This document shows, piece after piece, positions 1 through 6,925 of a stretch of DNA of 9,059 bases. Position 1 is the first letter of the stretch. Every line of letters starts with the position of its first letter. Under the pieces are notes generated by a model. That model saw nothing but the letters and a program-made list of their open reading frames with translations. It was not told the DNA's origin and did no database searches. The translations under genes were made by a program, and so were the position numbers. The stretch is from Acidobacteriota bacterium (GTDB taxonomy: Bacteria; Acidobacteriota; Thermoanaerobaculia; Multivoradales; SZUA-115). The stretch covers positions 1-9,059 of the forward strand of contig QIHU01000390.1 of assembly GCA_003231035.1 (NCBI GenBank). Direction: 5' to 3'.

Positions 1-1127
1 TGGTGCCGGCTCTGATCGCCGCCGCGGCCGGTTTGATCCTCGCCTTGGCTCTCTTGACGATGAACGGATTTCTTGACGCGGATCGCAACGCGGTCCCCGA
101 GGAGGGTCCAGAGGAGGCGCGGGCCAGGGGATCTTCGTCCGCCGCGGGTACGCCCGCCATCGTGGCGCCCCAGCAAGCCGAGTCTGATCGAGAGCCAACC
201 CAAGATTCGCGGAACTCGACGCCTGAGGAGGCCGATCACGAACCCTCCGGGTCGCAGGCCGACTCCTCCCGACCTGAAACTCAGCCCCCTTCGACTCCTC
301 GACAGGAAACCGGCGATGAGGTCCTAGCCGCTCCGCTGGCGGTGCCGGACCCGGTGCGCCAACTTCCTCCAGAGCGGCGGATCCCCACGGGCGATCAAAC
401 CAGCTCCGCCTCGACGAGTTCTGAGCGTTTGGATTCCTCGCGGGATGACCCGCAAGAACGGGCCCAACCCCAAGAGAGAGAGCGGCCGAGGCCCCAGTCG
501 AACCTACAGTCGAACCTTCCGCCGAGAACTCGCCCGCGAAGGTCGCCCGCGCGCATCGACGCGGACACGCAAAAGCCGTTTGCCTTTGACCGGAAGCTAG
601 AAACCGGGATGACCCTATTTCTCGACGCCAACCCCGAGGATGCTTTCGTGGTCATCGACGGGTTCGTCATCGGTCGGGCCAACGAGGTGAACCGCCGTGG
701 TGGCCACACACTGGCCCAACCGGGAGAGCACCGGGTCGTCTTGCGCAGTCCGGGAATGCGCGAGTATCGGCTACTGGTGGATGCCAGTGGCTCGGAAAGG
801 GGAACGACCCGGGTGAAGGTCGTGATGGAGCGAGCCCCGGCCAGCGAGCTAACCTTGGGCGACCTACCGCGCTATTTGGTGCGCGAGGGGATTGGCTTTC
901 GCATCAATCCGAAGACCGCTCGGGTGGTGGTCGATGGCCAGGTCCGGGGCCCCGCCATCCGTTTCAACGGCCGTGGAGGCCATTGGTTGTCCTTGCCCCG
1001 TGGAACCCATCGGATCAGTTTGGTGGCTCCCGGCCACACCCAAGTGGATATCGCGGTGGAGGTGGGAAGCAGTGCCACTCAAAAACGGCAAATCGTGCGG
1101 CTGAACCTGCCGCCGGAGCGGCCTTGA
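1..1127 (+). CDS. Membrane-anchored protein with disordered linker and two PEGA-like repeats (5' end probably outside window)
   Basis: The frame is open to the window edge. A GTG at 3 could start a 374-residue protein, but no basic residues precede the hydrophobic segment (about residues 3-23, ALIAAAAGLILALALL), and there is no upstream sequence in which to look for a ribosome site. I therefore think this is the C-terminal part of a larger protein. The transmembrane segment is followed by about 160 residues rich in Ser, Pro, Glu, Arg and Gln, clearly disordered. Two related beta-rich repeats follow (about 198-282 and 288-372), each with the pattern V-x-V/I-D-G, then RGGH-x-L, then G-x-H-R-V/I-x-L and a PG. 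This resembles PEGA domains, which often sit outside the membrane behind a bacterial Ser/Thr kinase domain. A kinase upstream is inference only. The stop TGA overlaps the TTG start of the next gene. Confidence 0.75.
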   Translation, partial: VPALIAAAAGLILALALLTMNGFLDADRNAVPEEGPEEARARGSSSAAGTPAIVAPQQAESDREPTQDSRNSTPEEADHEPSGSQADSSRPETQPPSTPRQETGDEVLAAPLAVPDPVRQLPPERRIPTGDQTSSASTSSERLDSSRDDPQERAQPQERERPRPQSNLQSNLPPRTRPRRSPARIDADTQKPFAFDRKLETGMTLFLDANPEDAFVVIDGFVIGRANEVNRRGGHTLAQPGEHRVVLRSPGMREYRLLVDASGSERGTTRVKVVMERAPASELTLGDLPRYLVREGIGFRINPKTARVVVDGQVRGPAIRFNGRGGHWLSLPRGTHRISLVAPGHTQVDIAVEVGSSATQKRQIVRLNLPPERP

Positions 1128-2407
1128 TCGTCTCCCCGAAGCCGCCCGCGGCGCGGATCGAAAGGCTGGACAACGGCTTGACGATTTGTCTCTTGGAGAA
1201 TCGGCGGGCTCCGGTGGTCACCTGTGCACTCTTCTATCGAGCCGGGGCCCGCGATGAGGCGGCTGGCGAGGGAGGCACGGCGCACTTTCTAGAACACATG
1301 ATGTTCAAGGGCTCGCAGGGGTACGCGGCGGGCGAAATCGACCAGCGAACGCAAGCCCTGGGCGGGGCGAACAACGCCTTCACCAGCCACGACACCACCG
1401 GCTACTACTTCGACTTCGCCAGCGATCGTTGGCAAGAAGCGCTCAAGATCGAGGCGGATCGCATGGCCGGCCTGACCCTCGATCCCGGGCAGCTGGCCAG
1501 CGAGCGCAAGGTGGTGCTCGAAGAGATCGCCATGTATGAAGGCGAACCCTGGGACGCCTTGGAGCAGGCGGTGGTGGCGGAGTTCTACGGTACCGATCAC
1601 CCCTATGGGCTACCGGTGATCGGCAGCCGCGAAGAGCTGGCGCTGGCCGATGACCACCGATTGCGGGCCTTTCATCAACGCTTCTACCGCCCGTCCAACG
1701 CCATCCTGGCCTTGTCTGGCGATGTTGGTGAGGAAGCGATCGAGAGTGTGAATCAGCTCTTCGCCGCGATTCCCGCGGGCCCCTCATCCGGTGCGCGCTC
1801 CACGCGCCGGGCCGCGGTGCACTCTTCGCGGGGGCGCCGCCGTCTAGAGCGTCGTCACGGTGAGGTGGCGCGGCTCCTAGTGGTCTTCCCCGCACCCCCG
1901 GCCACCCATCCGGATCACCCGCGCCTGCGCCTGTTACTCGGCCTTCTCACCAGTGGAAGGTCCAGCCGTCTTGAGCGGCTCTTGGTCGATGATCTTCAAC
2001 TGTGCTCGTGGGTTTCCACCGATCTCGCGGAGACTCTGGATCCCGGCCATGTCGTGGTGGCGATGGAGCTGATGGCCGGGACCGACCGTGGCCGCCTCGA
2101 GGCGATGATCGAAGAGGAGTTTGCCCTCCTCGCCGCGGCGCCACCCGACGGGCGCGAATTGGCGCGGGCCCAACGCTTGGTGGCGGCGGACTGGATCTTC
2201 GCCCACCAGCGAGCCCATGATCAGGCGTTGATGGCCGGTGCTTCGTTGGCTCTCTTTGACCTCGAACATCCCTACCGGCAGCTCGAACAACTCTTGGCGA
2301 CGACGGCGGATGAGCTGCCGTCGGTGGCCCAGCGATGGTTGCATCTCGACCAGGCGGTCATCGGCTGGGCATTGCCCCAGGGCGAGACCGAGGGCGGTGC
2401 TCCATGA
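1124..2407 (+). CDS. M16 family zinc metallopeptidase, catalytic subunit
   Basis: Predicted 427-residue, pitrilysin/MPP-like peptidase. From the TTG at 1124, the inverted zinc motif HFLEH is at residues 54-58 (zinc ligands H54 and H58, catalytic E57), and the third ligand is E134 in ERKVVLEEI, spaced as the family requires. GGANNAFTSHDTT (about 81-92) and the SNAILALSGDV strand are also typical. The C-terminal domain lacks the R/Y substrate-binding pair: the region SSRLERLLVDDLQLCSW has Cys where Tyr is expected. This suits a subunit that needs a partner. I chose TTG 1124 because it overlaps the previous stop as TTGA, has GGAG at 1115-1118 five bases upstream, and begins just before the conserved domain; earlier in-frame starts give a non-homologous extension inside the PEGA gene. 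No signal peptide is seen, so a cytoplasmic location is likely. Its stop overlaps the next start as ATGA. Confidence 0.93.
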   Translation: MIVSPKPPAARIERLDNGLTICLLENRRAPVVTCALFYRAGARDEAAGEGGTAHFLEHMMFKGSQGYAAGEIDQRTQALGGANNAFTSHDTTGYYFDFASDRWQEALKIEADRMAGLTLDPGQLASERKVVLEEIAMYEGEPWDALEQAVVAEFYGTDHPYGLPVIGSREELALADDHRLRAFHQRFYRPSNAILALSGDVGEEAIESVNQLFAAIPAGPSSGARSTRRAAVHSSRGRRRLERRHGEVARLLVVFPAPPATHPDHPRLRLLLGLLTSGRSSRLERLLVDDLQLCSWVSTDLAETLDPGHVVVAMELMAGTDRGRLEAMIEEEFALLAAAPPDGRELARAQRLVAADWIFAHQRAHDQALMAGASLALFDLEHPYRQLEQLLATTADELPSVAQRWLHLDQAVIGWALPQGETEGGAP

Positions 2408-3720
2408 TCGTCCCAGGCTCCACCGTGGGCTCGACTTCGAGCGCCGTCTCGGCCCCCCAGCTCGCCTCCCGGGTGCGGCGCCTCGGGGGGACCGGTGTGG
2501 TCGCCATTCAAGCGCTTCTTCCCGGCGGAGCGCGGTGCGAATCGATCCCTGGCCAGGCCTACATGAGTGGTCGGATGCTTGCCGAGGGAACTCGCCAGCG
2601 TGACTTCCGTCGACTCGCCGAAGAGCTGGAAGAGCGCGGCATGATCCTGTCGACAGCGGGAAGCTGGGAGACCCATGGGCTGGCTCTCGACGCCCTGGCC
2701 GGCGACTGGCGGCGGGCGCTCGATTGGACGGTCGAGATTCTCCTCCAACCCGCCCACGTCGCCGATCGGGTCGACTGGCTGCGCAGCCAGACCGAGGCCG
2801 AAATCGAGAGCCTCGCCGACCGCCCGGAAGTGCGCTGCGGCTGGGCCTTCAATCAACAGCTCTACTCCACCCATCCCCGGGGTCGTCGACTGCAAGGCGA
2901 CGTCGCCAGCTTGCAACGGGTGAACGCCGCCGCGTGCGCGACCTTCCACCTCCAGGCACTCCAGGCTGGGGTGGTCCTGGCGGTGGCGGGAGATATCGAC
3001 GAAGCGGCGGTCGCCACCCACTTGGAAGAGGCGTGGGGCAGTGCCGTCGAGGCTAACGGTCTTGAGACTGGAAGCTACCGCGAAGCGGTGCTCCCCTTGC
3101 CTATTCCGTCCGAGGTGACCGAGGCTGGCGCCGGCCGTCGCCACGTTGCACTCAGTGGGACCGATCAGGCCCATCTGCTCCTCGGTCACTTGACCGTCCC
3201 TCGGAGCCACCCCGACTTCACCGCCCTCGAACTGCTGGCGGTCATTCTCGGGGCGGGCTCTGGCTTGACCGGCCGTATCCCGATGCGGGTGCGGGAGCAA
3301 GAAGGGCTGGCTTATACCGCGACGGCGCAGACGGTCAGCGGCGCCGGGCTGGACCCTGGCCATCTTCTCTTCTACGTCGCAACCTCGCCCGACACCGTGG
3401 GCCAAGCCGAGATCTGCCTGCGCGAGGAGTTGGCGCGGCTACTCGCCGACGGCGTGACTCCGGCCGAATTCGATCAAGCGCGCTCCTACCTGCTCGGGCG
3501 CGAGCCCTTTCGCCGCGAAACCGCCGGCCAGTGGGTTCGACTGCTGAGCGAAGCCCAAATCTACGGCCACCCGGTGGACGATCCCGCATGGCGTCAGGAT
3601 AACTTGCGGGCGCTGAGTGTAGCGGCTGTCCAAGAGGTCGCCAGTCGCCATCTTGATCCGGCTCGACTGAGTACTGTTGTCGGCCTGCCCGGGAGCGTTC
3701 AAGACCGTGGAGGAGGTTGA
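2404..3720 (+). CDS. M16 family peptidase-like protein, non-catalytic partner subunit
   Basis: Predicted 438 residues with the two-domain M16 fold but no HxxEH. The equivalent stretch (about residues 50-63, GQAYMSGRMLAEGT) is the pattern seen in inactive M16 subunits. The C-terminal domain keeps the R/Y pair in VREQEGLAYTA (R297, Y304), which in the family binds the substrate C-terminal side. This gene and its upstream neighbour therefore divide the functions as known heterodimeric bacterial M16 enzymes do: one carries zinc, the other the R/Y motif. VVLAVAGDI (about 190-198) is the usual strand before the inter-domain region. The ATG at 2404 overlaps the preceding TGA by ATGA, implying translational coupling and equal amounts of the subunits. 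An in-frame start at 2335 lies inside the previous gene and is not favoured. No signal peptide is visible. Substrate unknown. Confidence 0.9.
   Translation: MIVPGSTVGSTSSAVSAPQLASRVRRLGGTGVVAIQALLPGGARCESIPGQAYMSGRMLAEGTRQRDFRRLAEELEERGMILSTAGSWETHGLALDALAGDWRRALDWTVEILLQPAHVADRVDWLRSQTEAEIESLADRPEVRCGWAFNQQLYSTHPRGRRLQGDVASLQRVNAAACATFHLQALQAGVVLAVAGDIDEAAVATHLEEAWGSAVEANGLETGSYREAVLPLPIPSEVTEAGAGRRHVALSGTDQAHLLLGHLTVPRSHPDFTALELLAVILGAGSGLTGRIPMRVREQEGLAYTATAQTVSGAGLDPGHLLFYVATSPDTVGQAEICLREELARLLADGVTPAEFDQARSYLLGREPFRRETAGQWVRLLSEAQIYGHPVDDPAWRQDNLRALSVAAVQEVASRHLDPARLSTVVGLPGSVQDRGGG
3709..3716 (+). promoter_or_regulatory. Strong Shine-Dalgarno for the 2PGK-ApgM fusion gene
   Basis: GGAGGAGG ends five bases before ATG 3722 and lies inside the last codons of the M16 partner gene. 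It fixes the start at 3722 rather than at the in-frame ATG 3677, which has no comparable site and would add 15 unrelated residues. It suggests high translation of the fourth gene of the operon. Confidence 0.8.
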
Positions 3721-3721
3721 C

Positions 3722-6178
3722 ATGGACGACAAAACCGGCCTGCACGGCTCGTCCCACAGGCTCAGTGTCGTCGACTCCCAGGGCCGTAAAAATCCCTTCC
3801 TGCGCGGCATGGTCACCCATACCTTGGTCAAACGGGGCCTCTCTTTCGAAGACGCCTATGCGGTGGCGCGCAAGCTGCGCAAGAGGTTGGCCCATCGCCA
3901 TGAAGTCTCCAAGGCGGAGTTGCGAGACCTTCTCGGGGAACTCGTCAACTCCATGTTTGGCCCTATCGAACGGCGCCAGATCAAGGCCAACAAGCCTCGG
4001 TTGGAGGTGGTGTGTCAAGGTCGGGGGCAGCCGTTTTCTCGCGGCCTGTTGGCGCGCAGCCTTCAGGCGGCCGGATTGGAACTCGACTTGGCCTACCGGT
4101 TGGTGGGCGATCTGCGGGCCCAGCTACGGCAAGAGCACATCACCTCGTTGAGCAGCAACGAGGTGGCGAAGCGGATGGCGGGATTGCTCGAGCGCGAACC
4201 CTCTGGCCTCGCCTCCGCGGGTCGCTATCGGCTGGTGCGCAGAATTCACCGCCTCAAACAACCGTTGGTGATCTACCTCGGAGGAGTCGCGGGGACCGGA
4301 AAATCGACCCTGGCTCTGGAGATGGCTCCCCTGCTGCGCATCTACCGGATCAACGCCACCGACACCATTCGTCAGGTCATGCGGATGCTCTTTTCACCGG
4401 CGATCCTGCCTTCCATCCACTCGTCGAGTTTCGAGCTGCCGGCCGAGCCTTTCGGCGGGGGCGACGGGGGTACGGCACCGGGGGATGGAAGCGAAGGGGC
4501 CGACTTCGAGGAACTCTTGGCCTCTTCCTTCGAGGAACAGGCGGCACGCATTCTGGTTGGGGTTCGGGCGGTGGTGGAGCGGTCGATCGTCGAGAACCTG
4601 AGCGTGGTGGTCGAAGGAACTCACCTGGCGCCGCCGCTGGTACCCTTCTCGGATCTCGAAGGGGCGGTGATCCAGTTGCCGCTCTTGCTGACCACCCTTT
4701 CAGAAGAGGTCCACCGCAGCCGTTTTCTTAGCCGGGCGCGGGGGACCGGTCGCCGCGCCGAACGTTACTTGGACCACTTCGAGCGCATTCGCGCCCTGCA
4801 AGAGCACCTGATCGAGCAGGCCGAAGCGCACGATGTTCCGGTCTTCGACACCTCGGATGGCGAGACGGCGCTGCTGCGGGGTCTGCGCTTGGTGACCGGC
4901 CTCTTGCAGCAGCAGCAGCCGCAACTTGCGCAGCCCGAAGGCACGGCGACCCTGCCCAAAGCGCCGACCCTTCTGCTGGCACTCGATGGTGTAGGCGACC
5001 ATCCGGCGCGGGCGCTCGGCGGCCGTACCCCGCTCGAAGCGGCGACCACTCCAGCTCTCGATCGCCTAGCCCGCGAGGGTGCCACCGGGCTCGCCGATCC
5101 GGTCGCGCCGGGGGTCGTGCCTGACACCGCGGCCGGTAGCTTGGCACTTTTTGGCCAATCCCCGAAGGCCATCAAACGCGGCGCGGTGGAGGCGTTGGGC
5201 ACGGGCTTTTCGCCGCAGCTAGGCGACGTCGCCTTGAGGGCCAACTTCGCTACCCTGGATGCAGGAGGCAACGTCATCGACCGGCGTGCCGGTCGCATTC
5301 GCCAGGACGCTCTGGAGTTGGTCGCCACCTTGGCCCAGTTGTGGCCAGCGGGGGAAGAGGGGGTCGAGGTCCTGGTGCGCCCCAGCACGGAACACCGCGT
5401 TGCCTTGATCTTGCGCGGCAAGGGGCTCTCGCCTTCGATCCTGGGCAGCGATCCTGGAGACGGCGCGCCGGTGGGGCCTCCGCTCAACCCGCGCCCCAGC
5501 GATCCTCACGACCAACGGGCCATCCACACCGCGCGCCTCCTGGGTCTATTTGAAGAACGGGCGCGACAAACGTTGGCCCATCACCCGGTCAACCAGCGGC
5601 GGATCGAGGAAGGGTTGCCACCCGCCAACACGCTGCTCACTCGCGGCGCTGGCCGCTTCCACCACTTGTCGCCGCTCGAGCACGCGGGGCTACCGCTCTC
5701 CCACGTCTGCATCGCCGGGGACCACACCATTCGCGGTCTCGCCTCCTGGCTGGGCGGCGAGACGATCACCTCGCCAGCGATGACCGCCAACCTAGACACC
5801 GACCTCGACGCCAAGTTCGAGGCGGTTCGCCAAGGGTTGAAAGACCATGACCTCGTCGTCCTGCACCTCAAAGGGGCCGACATCGCCGCCCACGATCGTC
5901 GACCGAAACTCAAAGCCGACTTCCTGAGCCGGGTTGATCTTCGGCTACAGCGACTACTAGAAGAGCACCGTGGCCCCCTGCGCATCGCCGTCGCCTCCGA
6001 CCACGTCACTCTCTCGGAAGCCGGCCACCACGCCGCCGACCCTGTGCCCATCTGCATCTGGGGCAGCGGCATCGAAGCCGACGAAGTCACCACCTTCTCG
6101 GAAGCCGCCGTCGCCGAAGGCTCCTTGGGCCGCTTCCCGCTGCAATTGCTCCTCGGGCGGTTGTTCGATCTAGCCTGA
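3722..6178 (+). CDS. Fusion of 2-phosphoglycerate kinase and ApgM-type phosphoglycerate mutase
   Basis: Predicted 818-residue protein. Residues 15-75 and 95-158 are two ATP-cone-like repeats, both with PF-RG, GL and AY-LR positions in register; the second (QPFSRGLLARSLQAAGL) resembles the N-terminus of archaeal 2-phosphoglycerate kinase. Residues 180-395 are a P-loop kinase: Walker A GGVAGTGKST (187-196), NATDTIRQVMR (211-221), SSSF, VVVEGTHLAPP (296-305), RFLSRARGTGRRAERYLDHF. The family makes 2,3-bisphosphoglycerate from 2PG and ATP. A Gln-rich linker (396-412) leads to an ApgM-type alkaline-phosphatase-superfamily mutase (415-818): LDGVGD (D422), GDVALRANFATLD (501-513), DRRAGRI (520-526), HLKGADIAAHD (D720, H724), SDH (D760, H761) and GHHAADPVP. 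The usual nucleophilic Ser appears to be Thr469. A Gly/Asp-rich insertion (about 243-262) interrupts the kinase. The mutase could instead be a related phosphotransferase; the homologous family includes proposed homoserine kinases. The gene starts 1 nt after the M16 pair and probably shares its transcript. Confidence 0.9.
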   Translation: MDDKTGLHGSSHRLSVVDSQGRKNPFLRGMVTHTLVKRGLSFEDAYAVARKLRKRLAHRHEVSKAELRDLLGELVNSMFGPIERRQIKANKPRLEVVCQGRGQPFSRGLLARSLQAAGLELDLAYRLVGDLRAQLRQEHITSLSSNEVAKRMAGLLEREPSGLASAGRYRLVRRIHRLKQPLVIYLGGVAGTGKSTLALEMAPLLRIYRINATDTIRQVMRMLFSPAILPSIHSSSFELPAEPFGGGDGGTAPGDGSEGADFEELLASSFEEQAARILVGVRAVVERSIVENLSVVVEGTHLAPPLVPFSDLEGAVIQLPLLLTTLSEEVHRSRFLSRARGTGRRAERYLDHFERIRALQEHLIEQAEAHDVPVFDTSDGETALLRGLRLVTGLLQQQQPQLAQPEGTATLPKAPTLLLALDGVGDHPARALGGRTPLEAATTPALDRLAREGATGLADPVAPGVVPDTAAGSLALFGQSPKAIKRGAVEALGTGFSPQLGDVALRANFATLDAGGNVIDRRAGRIRQDALELVATLAQLWPAGEEGVEVLVRPSTEHRVALILRGKGLSPSILGSDPGDGAPVGPPLNPRPSDPHDQRAIHTARLLGLFEERARQTLAHHPVNQRRIEEGLPPANTLLTRGAGRFHHLSPLEHAGLPLSHVCIAGDHTIRGLASWLGGETITSPAMTANLDTDLDAKFEAVRQGLKDHDLVVLHLKGADIAAHDRRPKLKADFLSRVDLRLQRLLEEHRGPLRIAVASDHVTLSEAGHHAADPVPICIWGSGIEADEVTTFSEAAVAEGSLGRFPLQLLLGRLFDLA

Positions 6179-6224
6179 GCTGCAATTCGGGTGGCACCTC
6201 TCTAGCACCTCTCTAGAAGAGGTG
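6176..6224 (+). repeat. Half-copy of the TA-island structured repeat, with duplicated arm and small hairpin
   Basis: TGAGCTG (6176-6182), CAATTCGGGT (6183-6192) and GGCACC (6193-6198) align without gaps to the right half of the complete elements at 6926, 7925 and 8701. The first three bases are the stop codon of the fusion gene, and no matching left half exists in the coding sequence before it. GCACCTCTCTA is present twice in tandem (6194-6204, 6205-6215). CACCTCT (6206-6212) also pairs with AGAGGTG (6218-6224) around a 5-nt loop. The hairpin could act as a weak transcription end for the upstream operon, but no T-run follows. Confidence 0.6.
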
Positions 6225-6241
6225 AGCTTGGTAGAGGTCCC

Positions 6242-6270
6242 TTGACATGGCCCACTCTACATACAAAAAT
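6242..6270 (+). promoter_or_regulatory. Putative promoter of the VapBC-type module
   Basis: A perfect TTGACA -35 hexamer (6242-6247) is followed after 17 bases by AAAAAT (6265-6270), a 4/6 match to TATAAT. The expected transcription start is at about 6277, next to the ATG at 6278, and no Shine-Dalgarno is present, so the antitoxin message is probably leaderless. The -10 match is imperfect. Confidence 0.45.
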
Positions 6271-6277
6271 GCATACT

Positions 6278-6529
6278 ATGAGTACCAAGACCATCGCGGT
6301 GAACGTTGAGGTTTATGGCCGTCTGGCGGCGGCCAGACGAGAGAATGAGTCTTTTTCCAAGGCGATCAACCGCCTCCTGTCGCAGGTTGCGTCCGCGCAC
6401 ACCAGCGGTGACATCCTGCAAGGACTCTCGATGATCGCGTCGCTCTCGGAAGCCGACTCCAGGCAGTTCTTGGATGTCATCGCCGAAAACCGCGGAAACG
6501 AACCGTGGCCCCAGCTTGATCTGCGTTGA
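6278..6529 (+). CDS. VapB-type antitoxin (COG1753-like, ribbon-helix-helix)
   Basis: An 83-residue protein. The N-terminus MSTKTIAVNVEVYGRL followed by ENESFSKAINRLLSQ matches the compact antitoxins that accompany PIN toxins: a short beta strand, then helices with the SFS-x-x-I-x-R-L-L signature. This part should bind DNA as a dimer and repress the operon. The C-terminal half (about residues 40-83, SGDILQGLSMIASLSEADSRQFLDVI) would wrap the toxin. I chose ATG 6278 because family members begin at this point; an ATG at 6269 and a TTG at 6242 are in frame, but the latter is itself the -35 hexamer. No Shine-Dalgarno precedes any of them. The gene overlaps the downstream PIN toxin in another frame, consistent with antitoxin-first, translationally coupled TA operons. 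Confidence 0.8.
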   Translation: MSTKTIAVNVEVYGRLAAARRENESFSKAINRLLSQVASAHTSGDILQGLSMIASLSEADSRQFLDVIAENRGNEPWPQLDLR

Positions 6530-6917
6530 CACCACCTTCTTGGTGGATCTGTGGAGAGAGAAGAACCAAGCCTCCTCGCCAGCCAGAGCCTTGCTGGCAG
6601 CCCACCCCGGTGAAGACTTCGCCGTTTCCGCTCACGCAGCGGGCGAGTTCCTCGAAGGAGGAGCCACCGTCTCGCCGCAACGGCTGGCCGACTCTCTGCA
6701 ATTTCTGCGGCTCTTCAGAGTCGGTTCGGTGGGCGTTGAAACGGCTCTTCGCTACGCGCGGATCGTGGCTCACCTGCGCCGTGATTCCGCTCTAGCTGGC
6801 AGCTCCAAGCCCGACCTCTGGGTCGCCGCCTGGGCCGTCCGCCATGCGGCTCCCTTGGCGACGCGCAACATTAAGCACTTCCAGAACATCCCGGGCCTTG
6901 ACTTGATCGCCTACTGA
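6516..6917 (+). CDS. VapC-type PIN-domain ribonuclease toxin
   Basis: A 133-residue PIN-domain endoribonuclease, predicted to cleave RNA (often tRNA or rRNA in this family) with Mg2+ and to be inhibited by the antitoxin upstream. Acidic active-site residues are visible: D5 in ICVDTTFLVDLWR, E44 in AAGEFLEG and D100 in KPDLWVAAWAV, followed by LATRNIKHFQNIPGL, where the fourth position is the common His-Phe variant. Length is normal for VapC. The start is uncertain. TTG 6516 places the canonical first strand at the N-terminus and gives a 14-nt overlap with the antitoxin. An ATG at 6474 is in frame and would add 14 non-conserved residues. Neither has a clear Shine-Dalgarno, which suggests translational coupling to the antitoxin. 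Confidence 0.85.
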   Translation: MICVDTTFLVDLWREKNQASSPARALLAAHPGEDFAVSAHAAGEFLEGGATVSPQRLADSLQFLRLFRVGSVGVETALRYARIVAHLRRDSALAGSSKPDLWVAAWAVRHAAPLATRNIKHFQNIPGLDLIAY

Positions 6918-6925
6918 GGTTCAGT

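Noticed and set aside
983..1123. Upstream extension of the catalytic M16 gene
   Set aside because: It would add 47 residues encoded out of frame within the second PEGA-like repeat. TTG 1124 has a Shine-Dalgarno and the usual family start.
2272..3405. Long open frame on the minus strand (377 codons)
   Set aside because: It lies antisense to the M16 partner gene and has no recognisable domain. It is a GC-rich shadow frame opposite a gene with clear family motifs.
4765..5487. 240-codon minus-strand frame, and the overlapping 4012-4731 plus-strand frame
   Set aside because: Both overlap the 2PGK-ApgM fusion, whose motifs are continuous through the region. Their translations are low-complexity Arg/Pro/Ser/Gly-rich.
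6206..6224. Rho-independent terminator after the four-gene operon
   Set aside because: The hairpin is only 7 bp and no T-run follows. It is noted as part of the repeat rather than called a terminator.
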